Assembly: GCA_945875065.1 (NCBI GenBank)
Contig: CAMCJC010000202.1
Coordinates: forward strand, 1-5,439
DNA from: an uncultured Propionibacteriaceae bacterium
GTDB taxonomy: Bacteria > Actinomycetota > Actinomycetes > Propionibacteriales > Propionibacteriaceae
DNA: 5,439 nucleotides
Direction of reading: 5' to 3'
The position numbers were made by a program, and so were the translations under genes. The notes under the pieces are model-generated. The model did no database searches, was not told where the DNA came from, and saw only the letters and a program-made list of their open reading frames with translations. Shown piece after piece: positions 1 through 5,029 of the stretch. Every line of letters starts with the position of its first letter. The first letter of the stretch is position 1.

Positions 1-1
1 A

Positions 2-631
2 AAGGTCGCGGCGCTGCCGGTCACGCTCCGGGTGTACGCGCAGTTCATCACGTATCCGCTTGTGGTGTTCTGCATGCTCGCTGTCGCGACCCTGATGGCG
101 GCAACCAACAAGCCGGCGCTGCGGGCCCGGACAACGGCCTCCCCCGAGCCCGAGTTCTCCCGCGGGTTGGGTCTGCTCGGCGCCTGCTTGGTAGCTGGGA
201 TAGTCGGCTGGCTGTGGTTGTGCGTCCTTGGTTTGGTGTGCTTTGGACGGGGCACGGCGGCGGCCGCACCGCAGCTCGCCGTCATGGCCGCCGCCTTGTT
301 CGCCTACATGCTCGTCGGCATTGCCCTCGGGTTCCTACTGGGACGAGCGCGGGTCGGCATCGCGGCGGCAACCGCCCTGGCGAACTTCTTCGCCTTGGTC
401 CTGTCGTTCCTCGGCGGCACGTTCGTGCCGCTGGAATACGCGCCCGATGTGGTGGCGATCGCTCGGCTGACTCCCTGCTACTGGGCCAACGAGGCAATCA
501 CCGGCGCTTTCGAGGCTACTTCGACGACCCTTTCCGCTCTCGGCGCGCCGCTAGCCCAGTGCGGGCTGTGCGCCCTGTTCGCCGTAGCCTTGGCCTCGGC
601 CGGCCTTCTGCTGGGACGTCGCGCCGAATAG
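2..631 (+). CDS. ABC-2 type transporter permease, C-terminal part (5' end outside window)
   Basis: The frame is open to the left edge, so the 209 visible residues are the C-terminal part of a longer protein. The GTG at base 32 is probably internal, because in-frame residues before it (KVAALPVT) fit the membrane-proximal segment usual in ABC-2 permeases. About five hydrophobic segments are visible (roughly residues 15-33, 57-81, 91-112, 119-142, 183-205). The segment before residue 145 (LSFLGGTFVPLEY) and the following TPCYWANEAI match the conserved C-terminal pattern of ABC-2 export permeases. The role inferred is the membrane subunit of an ABC exporter; its substrate cannot be told. Its ATPase partner should lie upstream, outside the window. 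It is transcribed towards the DrrB-like gene and ends directly against that gene's stop codon. The family call is fairly sure; the subfamily is not. Confidence 0.8.
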   Translation, partial: KVAALPVTLRVYAQFITYPLVVFCMLAVATLMAATNKPALRARTTASPEPEFSRGLGLLGACLVAGIVGWLWLCVLGLVCFGRGTAAAAPQLAVMAAALFAYMLVGIALGFLLGRARVGIAAATALANFFALVLSFLGGTFVPLEYAPDVVAIARLTPCYWANEAITGAFEATSTTLSALGAPLAQCGLCALFAVALASAGLLLGRRAE

Positions 632-1438
632 TCATCGGCTTAGACGGTGCCTGAACGCCGCCTGAGCCGCGGCCCCGAATAGGGCTGCCGCGATCACCGC
701 ATACCCAATCGTCGCCGGCGCCGGGTGCAGCAGCGGCCATACCTGGGGCACCGGAGCGGTCCCCAGGTTGCCGAACAGGCCGCGGACGCATTGCACCAGC
801 GCCGAGACGGGGTTCCATTCCACGAAGACTCGCAGCCAGCCCCGGAACGACTCGATGGGGACGAACGCGTTGCTCAGGAACGACAACGGCATCACAATCA
901 GCATTCCTGCCCCCTGAGTGGCCTGCGAGCCACTCAAGAACGTGCCGAGCGCGATCATCAGCCAGCTCAGCGCCCAAGCGAACAGCAGCAGCATGCCGAT
1001 GCCCGCCAGGAGCGCCCCGAGCCCGCCGTTCCAACGCCATCCGACGATCAGCCCGGTGATGAGCATCCCGACGATGGAGCAAACCCCGACGAGCAGGTCT
1101 GCCAGGCTGCGAGCCACCAGGATCGCGCTGGGATGCATCGGCAGGCTGCGGAAGCGATCGACGATGCCCTTGCTGATGTCCTCGGCCATCGTGATGCCGG
1201 AGATCAGCGATGAGAACACCATCGTCTGCGCGAAGATTCCGGCCATCAAGAAGTTGGTGTAGTCACCGCCCTGGATGGCAACGGCTCCACCATAGACGGC
1301 GTTGAACATCAGCACGAATAGCACAGGCTGCATGATCGAGAACATCACGACCTCCGGCGATCGCCTCAGCCCGAGGATGTTGCGCCGGGTGAGGGCGGCA
1401 ACGTCACCGAGCCACCCGGATACGGAATTGCTGCTCAC
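632..1438 (-). CDS. DrrB-like ABC-2 transporter permease
   Basis: Full-length 268-residue membrane protein with about six hydrophobic segments (near residues 29-50, 64-84, 113-135, 141-166, 175-196, 243-262). The cytoplasmic loop at residues 86-107 (EDISKGIVDRFRSLPM) and the C-terminal FLSNAFVPIESF followed by WNPVSALV are hallmarks of the DrrB family of drug and lipid exporters. It should form the membrane channel for the ATPase encoded just upstream. It starts at a GTG overlapping the ATPase stop by 4 bp (GTGA), with a GGGAGGG Shine-Dalgarno six bases before it, so both translational coupling and direct initiation are possible. Export of an antibiotic, other toxic compound or lipid is inferred from family and TetR context; the substrate cannot be read from sequence. 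The stop codon abuts that of the converging plus-strand permease. Confidence 0.9.
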   Translation of the reverse strand: MSSNSVSGWLGDVAALTRRNILGLRRSPEVVMFSIMQPVLFVLMFNAVYGGAVAIQGGDYTNFLMAGIFAQTMVFSSLISGITMAEDISKGIVDRFRSLPMHPSAILVARSLADLLVGVCSIVGMLITGLIVGWRWNGGLGALLAGIGMLLLFAWALSWLMIALGTFLSGSQATQGAGMLIVMPLSFLSNAFVPIESFRGWLRVFVEWNPVSALVQCVRGLFGNLGTAPVPQVWPLLHPAPATIGYAVIAAALFGAAAQAAFRHRLSR

Positions 1439-2382
1439 GCCACGCCCTCCCGCCTGGTCAGGGCCAAGAAGGCATCGTCGAGGGTGGGTCGGCGCACGCC
1501 GGCATCGTGCAGTTCGACGCCGGCGTCCTGTGCACAGCGGATGATCCTCAGGAGCGCTCCGGCCGGGTCCGGCAGGGCCGCGGTGATGGTGCGGTCGTGC
1601 ACGACAGTGTCGTTCGGGGTTAGGGCGGCGACGGCGTCACTCAGCCTGGGAAGATCGTCGTCGTTAGCCACCGTGACCTCGACGCGCAGCCCACCGACTC
1701 GGGCTTTTAGGTCGTCGGCCGTACCAGTGGCGAGGACACGACCGCGATCGATGACGAAGATACGGTCGGCGAGGCGGTCTGCCTCCTCCAGATATTGCGT
1801 GGTGAGCAGCAGCGTCACCCCGGCGTGAACTCGTTCCCGGATCACGTCCCACAAGGCGGCGCGGGCGCTGGGATCGAGACCGGTGGTGGGTTCGTCGAGA
1901 AACAGCACGGGCGGATCGACGACGAGGGCGCCGGCTAGGTCGATGCGGCGACGCTGCCCACCCGACAGTCCGCGGACGGGGCGGTCGGCGCTCTCGGCGA
2001 GCTGGAACTGCTCCAGTAGCTCGGCCGCTCTACGCCTCGCCTCGCGTCGGCCAAGTTGGTAGAGGCGCCCCACAAGTTCGAGGTTTTCTCGGCCGGTCAG
2101 GTCCTCGTCTACGGCGGCGTACTGACCGGAGGCCCCGATCAGGCGTCGAACCGCCGCCGCGTCGCGCACGACGTCGTGCCCAGCGACTCGCGCCGAACCA
2201 CCATCTGGCCTGGCCAGCGTGGTGAGGATCTTCACTGTGGTGGTCTTGCCGGCACCGTTCGGGCCGAGCAACGCGACGACTTGCCCTTGTTCGATATCGA
2301 GGCTGAGTCCGTCAAGGGCGCGAACCGGCCCGCTCCTGGTTTGGTAGATTTTGCGCAATTCCTGCGCATCGATGAAGGACAT
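1435..2382 (-). CDS. DrrA-like ABC transporter ATP-binding protein
   Basis: 315-residue ABC ATPase, a normal length for DrrA-type proteins. Visible motifs are Walker A GPNGAGKT at residues 40-47, Q-loop Gln87, signature LSGGQ at 139-143, Walker B VLFLDE at 159-164 and D-loop GLDP at 168-171. The switch position reads TTQYLEEAD, with Gln196 where most ABC ATPases have His; this is usual in the DrrA subfamily. After about residue 205 comes the DrrA C-terminal domain, ending in TLDDAFLALT, which corresponds to the LDEVFL-type motif of DrrA. It would hydrolyse ATP at the inner face of the membrane to power the DrrB-like permease encoded next. I chose the ATG at 2382 because family similarity begins there and a GGAAAGG lies seven bases upstream. 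The frame stays open 42 codons further up, but those codons overlap tetR and show no ABC features. Confidence 0.92.
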   Translation of the reverse strand: MSFIDAQELRKIYQTRSGPVRALDGLSLDIEQGQVVALLGPNGAGKTTTVKILTTLARPDGGSARVAGHDVVRDAAAVRRLIGASGQYAAVDEDLTGRENLELVGRLYQLGRREARRRAAELLEQFQLAESADRPVRGLSGGQRRRIDLAGALVVDPPVLFLDEPTTGLDPSARAALWDVIRERVHAGVTLLLTTQYLEEADRLADRIFVIDRGRVLATGTADDLKARVGGLRVEVTVANDDDLPRLSDAVAALTPNDTVVHDRTITAALPDPAGALLRIIRCAQDAGVELHDAGVRRPTLDDAFLALTRREGVA

Positions 2383-2389
2383 TGCCTGG

Positions 2390-2396
2390 CCTTTCC
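2390..2396 (-). promoter_or_regulatory. Shine-Dalgarno site of the DrrA-like ATPase gene
   Basis: On the minus strand the sequence is GGAAAGG followed by seven bases (CCAGGCA) and then ATG at 2382. It is the main reason for preferring this start over the longer open frame that begins at 2508 inside tetR. Confidence 0.65.
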
Positions 2397-2442
2397 GGTG
2401 GGTATGGAAGAGGTGGCGGCGCCGCTGCAACGACGCCTCACC

Positions 2443-2475
2443 CCAGACGGGTGGTCTTCGGGCCACCCGCTCTGG
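2443..2475 (-). other. Strong stem-loop between tetR and the ATPase gene (possible attenuator or terminator)
   Basis: On the plus strand the left arm is CCAGA CGGGTGG (2443-2454) and the right arm is CCACCCG C TCTGG (2463-2475). This gives twelve pairs with one bulged base at 2470 and an 8-base loop. On the minus strand the hairpin begins two bases after the tetR stop (TGA, 2479-2477) and ends about 60 bases before the ATPase ATG. No T-run follows it in the minus direction, so it is not a classical intrinsic terminator. It may be a partial terminator, an RNA-processing or stability element, or a 3'-end structure that lowers exporter expression relative to the repressor. In the plus-strand sense the loop closes further as C(TTCG)G, an especially stable tetraloop, but no plus-strand gene here would use it. 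The structure is seen in the sequence; the role is inferred. Confidence 0.6.
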
Positions 2476-2476
2476 T

Positions 2477-3025
2477 TCATGGTCCCCCCTCGACGAGTCG
2501 GCGCACATTCGCGCGTAGTTCCTCGGTGGGTGCGATGAATCCCTTGACTGCGGCGTCGAACATCACGCCGTAGGCGTAGGCGACGACCCCTCTGGCGCGT
2601 TCAGGCGTGGTGCGCTGGGTCAGCGCGGCCACGAGCAACTCGTCGGCCGGCGCGATGTACTGCCGAAGCGTGGGGTGGGTGGCATAGGCCAGCGCGAAGG
2701 ACAACTCGCGCCGCAGCCGGTCCGGGGCTGACAAGGACTCCTTGAGCATGCCGACGATCAGCTCAGCGGGGTCGTCGACACCGGCCATCTCCTCGGCGAA
2801 CTCCTGCATCCGCCGTTCCCTCTCCCCAGTCATTGATGACAGGGCCTCACCGATCAGGTCGGTCAGGGAATTGAAGTACTGGGTGGTGGCTCCGAGGGGG
2901 ACATCGGCGCGCTCGGCGACCTTCCGGTGCGTGACGGCGCTGACGCCGATCTCGCGAATCAGCTCGCCGGCGGCCCGGAGGATGAGGTTCCTCCGGCCCT
3001 GCGGGTCACGCTGTTTCTTAGCCAC
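2477..3025 (-). CDS. TetR/AcrR-family transcriptional repressor, probable regulator of the adjacent exporter
   Basis: 182 residues, a usual TetR length. The N-terminal DNA-binding domain spans about residues 10-57, with a helix-turn-helix around VTHRKVAERADVPLGATTQYF (residues 31-51) followed by the typical SLTDLIGEAL helix. The rest is the all-helical ligand and dimerization domain, and no ligand can be predicted. The GTG start at 3025 has no Shine-Dalgarno sequence upstream, but a TACAGT -10-like hexamer ends six bases before it, which suggests a leaderless message. Two abutting palindromes lie directly upstream and overlap that promoter, so autorepression is likely. The gene precedes the DrrAB-type pair on the same strand, which fits control of efflux by a small molecule that releases the repressor. 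The family assignment is secure; the regulatory target is inferred. Confidence 0.92.
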   Translation of the reverse strand: MAKKQRDPQGRRNLILRAAGELIREIGVSAVTHRKVAERADVPLGATTQYFNSLTDLIGEALSSMTGERERRMQEFAEEMAGVDDPAELIVGMLKESLSAPDRLRRELSFALAYATHPTLRQYIAPADELLVAALTQRTTPERARGVVAYAYGVMFDAAVKGFIAPTEELRANVRRLVEGGP

Positions 3026-3031
3026 AGGAAA

Positions 3032-3037
3032 ACTGTA
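3032..3037 (-). promoter_or_regulatory. Candidate -10 element of the tetR promoter
   Basis: The minus strand reads TACAGT, matching the TANNNT consensus of actinobacterial housekeeping promoters, with six bases before the GTG of tetR. That spacing would put the transcription start on the GTG itself. No convincing -35 hexamer is seen 16-19 bases further up. The element lies within the first operator copy. Confidence 0.45.
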
Positions 3038-3062
3038 CAGCAGTACATGTACATGCGTACAG
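3033..3062. promoter_or_regulatory. Tandem palindromic operator, two abutting TGTAC-N4-GTACA sites
   Basis: Two perfect 14 bp inverted repeats lie end to end. TGTAC-AGCA-GTACA spans 3034-3047 and TGTAC-ATGC-GTACA spans 3048-3061. Flanking C3033 and G3062 extend the symmetry, and the junction forms its own palindrome, GTACATGTAC (3043-3052). The whole 30 bp is symmetric about the 3047/3048 boundary apart from the two N4 spacers. It sits in the 51 bp gap between the phosphodiesterase gene and tetR, 7 bp before the tetR start, covering the candidate -10. Size, symmetry and place are those of a TetR-family operator binding two dimers. The repeat is directly visible; binding by the adjacent TetR is inferred. 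Confidence 0.8.
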
Positions 3063-3076
3063 AAACACGGAGTATT

Positions 3077-3619
3077 TCAGAAGACGGATGCTCGATGCAG
3101 CACCTCATACCGTCGCTCGGCCAAGCGGGAGCGCACCAGCGCGACCTGTTCGACGCTAAATGGCGGCGACTCGTAGGTGTCCAGCGCCTGAACCAGCCGC
3201 CCTGCCGGCCTGCCCCGGTTCGTCCGAGCCACGGTCAGGTGCGGGGTGAAGCCAGCGCCGTCTGGGCGGCCGCCGTGGCGAGCCGCCAGGGCCCGCAGCT
3301 GCTCGGACCATTCTGTAAGCCGCCTCGCCGCCTGTCCCGGAACAGCCAGGTAGATGAGCTTCGACCGCTCCGGGCTACCGAAACAACCCGCGCCGGCCAG
3401 GCGCGCCTCAAACGGGGCGCGCCGCCTGGCCCAGTCGTCGATGGCCTCAGCCAGCTCCTCAGCACGACCCTCTGGATAGTCGTCCATGAAAGCGAGCGTC
3501 AGATGGTAGTTCTCTGGTCGCGCCCAGCGCCAGCCCTCGACCCCGTGGCGCGGCGCTACGAACGCCGCGACATCGTCGATGATCTCCCGCGGCGGGAGCA
3601 CGGCGAGAAAGCAGCGCAC
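3077..3619 (-). CDS. thpR: RNA 2',3'-cyclic phosphodiesterase (2'-5' RNA ligase family, ThpR/LigT)
   Basis: 180 residues, matching the family. The two signature HxTx motifs of the 2H phosphoesterase superfamily are present: HLTL at residues 39-42, preceded by PENY, and HLTV at 127-130, preceded by FTP and followed by AR. The N-terminal MRCFLAVLPP strand is also typical. Family members open 2',3'-cyclic phosphates on RNA ends to 2'-phosphomonoesters, and several show a weak, reversible 2'-5' RNA ligase activity in vitro; the cellular role is poorly defined. The enzyme is probably cytosolic. The GTG start lies 3 bp after the chorismate mutase stop, with a weak AGGG seven bases before it, so it is very likely co-transcribed with the gua genes. 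It is the last gene before the operator region of the efflux cassette. I see no terminator between it and tetR. Confidence 0.9.
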   Translation of the reverse strand: MRCFLAVLPPREIIDDVAAFVAPRHGVEGWRWARPENYHLTLAFMDDYPEGRAEELAEAIDDWARRRAPFEARLAGAGCFGSPERSKLIYLAVPGQAARRLTEWSEQLRALAARHGGRPDGAGFTPHLTVARTNRGRPAGRLVQALDTYESPPFSVEQVALVRSRLAERRYEVLHRASVF

Positions 3620-3622
3620 GGG

Positions 3623-3916
3623 TCAGCCCTGGTCCGCGATGCGCTCGTGGTGCCGCACGACCTCAGCGATGATGAAGTTCAGGACCTTCTCGGCGAACTC
3701 CGGGTCGAGATGGGCGTCCTCGGCCAGGGCCCGCAGCCGTTTTATCTGTTCCGCCTCGCGGATGGGGTCGGCCGACGGCAGGCCCGCCTCAGCCTTCAGC
3801 TCTCCCACGCGTTGCGTGATCTTGAACCGCTCCGCCAGCAGGTGCACGAGCATCGAGTCCATGTTGTCGATGCTTCCACGCAGGCGCTGGAGTTCGGCGC
3901 GGGCCTCAATGGTCAC
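3623..3916 (-). CDS. Monofunctional chorismate mutase, AroQ class (high-GC Gram-positive type)
   Basis: 97-residue all-helical protein that converts chorismate to prephenate, the first committed step to Phe and Tyr. Against E. coli chorismate mutase domain residues recalled from the literature, an ungapped offset of two matches almost the whole active site: Arg13 (Arg11), Arg30 (Arg28), Lys41 (Lys39), Asp50 (Asp48), Arg53 (Arg51) and Glu54 (Glu52). The Gln88 position falls on His90. No prephenate dehydratase or dehydrogenase domain is attached, and there is no signal peptide, so it is a cytosolic stand-alone enzyme. Some actinobacterial relatives are activated by complexing with DAHP synthase, which may apply here. 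I chose the GTG at 3916 because it overlaps the guaB3 stop (GTGA) and gives the family length. The frame is open further upstream, but that part lies inside guaB3 and is low-complexity Arg/Gly-rich shadow. No Shine-Dalgarno is evident, so translational coupling is likely. Confidence 0.9.
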   Translation of the reverse strand: MTIEARAELQRLRGSIDNMDSMLVHLLAERFKITQRVGELKAEAGLPSADPIREAEQIKRLRALAEDAHLDPEFAEKVLNFIIAEVVRHHERIADQG

Positions 3917-5019
3917 GAGTGCACCATGACGTCGATGCGTTGGAACGATTTGATGTCGGTGTAGCCGGTCATCGCCATCGCCTTGCGCAGCCCCCCGACC
4001 AGGTTCATGGTGCCGTCGGGCAGATGTGACGGACCGTTGACGACCTCCTCCAACGAGCCCACCTGCTCGAAGAACACGCGCTCGCCGCGCGGGAGGGTGG
4101 CATGCCAGGCCTCCGGCCCCCAATGCCAGCCACGGCCCGGGGCCTCGGTGGCACGGGCCAGCGGGGAGCCGACCATGACGGCGTCGGCACCGCAGGCGAT
4201 GGCCTTGGCGATGTCGCCGGACCTCCCCACCGCGCCATCGGCGATCAGGTGTACGTAGCGCCCCCCCGACTCCTCCAGGTAGTCGCGACGCGCCTCCGCG
4301 ACATCCGCGACCGCCGAGGCCATCGGCACCTCAATACCCAGGACCGAAGCGGTGGTGTGCGTGGCGCCTCCGCCGAAGCCGACGAGGACCCCGGCAGCGC
4401 CGGCGCGCATCAGGTGCAGCGCCATGCGGTATGTCGCGCAGCCGCCGACCAGGACCGGCGCGTCGAACCGGTAGATGAACTCCTTGAGGTTCAGCGGTGT
4501 CTCGGCCTCGTCGACGTGCTCGGCCGAAACAGTGGTGCCGCGGATGACAAAGAAGTCAACTCCCGAGCCGGCGATGACATCGGCGAACTGCTGGGTGCGG
4601 GCCGGGGACAGGGCGCCCGCGACGGGCACCCCCGCCTCCCGAATCTGCGCGAGCCGAGCATCGATCAACTCGGCCTTGATCGGCTCCGCGTAGATGTGCT
4701 GCATGCGTCGCGTCGCCGTCACCTGGTCCGCCGGCTCGGTGAGCTGCTCGTAAGCCGACGTCGGATCCTCATAACGGGTCCACAGCCCCTCAAGGTTCAG
4801 CACACCGAGCCCGCCGAGGCGCCCCATCTCGATCGCCGTCGCCGGCGACATCACCGAGTCCATCGGGGCGGCGACGATCGGCGCCTCAAACGTGACCGCA
4901 TCGATCTTCCAGTGGAGGTCGACCTCGGACTCGGAGCGTGTCCGGCGTGCTGGCGCTATCGCGACGTCGTCGAACGCGTAGCCGCGGGATGTGTTCTTGG
5001 AACTGCCGAGTTCGTACAT
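3913..5019 (-). CDS. guaB3: GuaB3 family IMP dehydrogenase-related protein
   Basis: 368 residues forming a single IMPDH/GMPR-type TIM barrel without the CBS pair of true IMPDH. Motifs in order are APMDSVMSP at 51-59, a phosphate-site segment DGAVGRSGDIAKAIACGAD at 261-279 and VMVGSPLA at 281-288. The active-site loop at 212-225 reads VGFGGGATHTTA, so the nucleophilic Cys of IMPDH and GMP reductase (GxGSxCxTR) is missing. GuaB3 proteins typically follow guaB in actinobacteria. Their reaction is unsettled: IMP dehydrogenase activity is reported for a cyanobacterial member, whereas actinobacterial members often lack key residues. A regulatory or alternative purine-related role is possible here. 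The ATG at 5019 is preceded by GAAAGG with six bases between and lies 10 bp after the guaB stop. A run of seven G (minus strand, 4261-4267) sits in codons for residues 251-254. Family certain, activity uncertain. Confidence 0.92.
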   Translation of the reverse strand: MYELGSSKNTSRGYAFDDVAIAPARRTRSESEVDLHWKIDAVTFEAPIVAAPMDSVMSPATAIEMGRLGGLGVLNLEGLWTRYEDPTSAYEQLTEPADQVTATRRMQHIYAEPIKAELIDARLAQIREAGVPVAGALSPARTQQFADVIAGSGVDFFVIRGTTVSAEHVDEAETPLNLKEFIYRFDAPVLVGGCATYRMALHLMRAGAAGVLVGFGGGATHTTASVLGIEVPMASAVADVAEARRDYLEESGGRYVHLIADGAVGRSGDIAKAIACGADAVMVGSPLARATEAPGRGWHWGPEAWHATLPRGERVFFEQVGSLEEVVNGPSHLPDGTMNLVGGLRKAMAMTGYTDIKSFQRIDVMVHS

Positions 5020-5029
5020 GTGCGGCCTT

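Noticed and set aside
623..639. GCCGA/TCGGC inverted repeat across the convergent stop codons as a bidirectional terminator
   Set aside because: Only five pairs with a 7-base loop and no T-run on either side; too weak to call.
624..682. Repeated CCGAATAG octamer at 624-631 and 675-682
   Set aside because: Eight bases repeated once in coding DNA, with no shared context; consistent with chance.
668..693. Inverted repeat GCGGC...GCCGC with an inner CCC/GGG near the 3' end of the DrrB-like gene as a terminator
   Set aside because: It lies within coding sequence, has imperfect arms and no T-run. Such GC-rich repeats arise often by chance here.
2416..2425. 10 bp perfect palindrome GCGGCGCCGC in the tetR-drrA spacer as a second operator
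   Set aside because: Pure G/C palindromes are frequent by chance at this composition, it is unlike the TGTAC sites, and it is too far from a promoter motif.
2383..2508. 42-codon N-terminal extension of the DrrA-like ATPase from an ATG at 2508
   Set aside because: It overlaps the end of tetR and contains the stem-loop and the good Shine-Dalgarno for the ATG at 2382. The encoded residues do not resemble an ABC protein.
2927..3964. Long plus-strand open frame (345 codons) opposite thpR and chorismate mutase
   Set aside because: It is antisense to two genes with clear catalytic motifs, crosses the operator region and has the Arg/Pro/Gly-rich composition of a GC-rich shadow frame. No recognisable domain.
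3917..4123. Upstream extension of the chorismate mutase frame
   Set aside because: It lies inside guaB3 in another frame, is low complexity, and the family length is met from the GTG at 3916.
4261..4267. Run of seven C (G on the coding strand) in guaB3 as a programmed frameshift or phase-variable tract
   Set aside because: The frame is intact through it, the run encodes the ordinary SGGR turn, and no alternative frame continues into a sensible protein.
5014..5021. GTACATGT at the guaB3 start as another TetR operator
   Set aside because: It simply reflects the Met-Tyr start codons and lacks the TGTAC-N4-GTACA arrangement.
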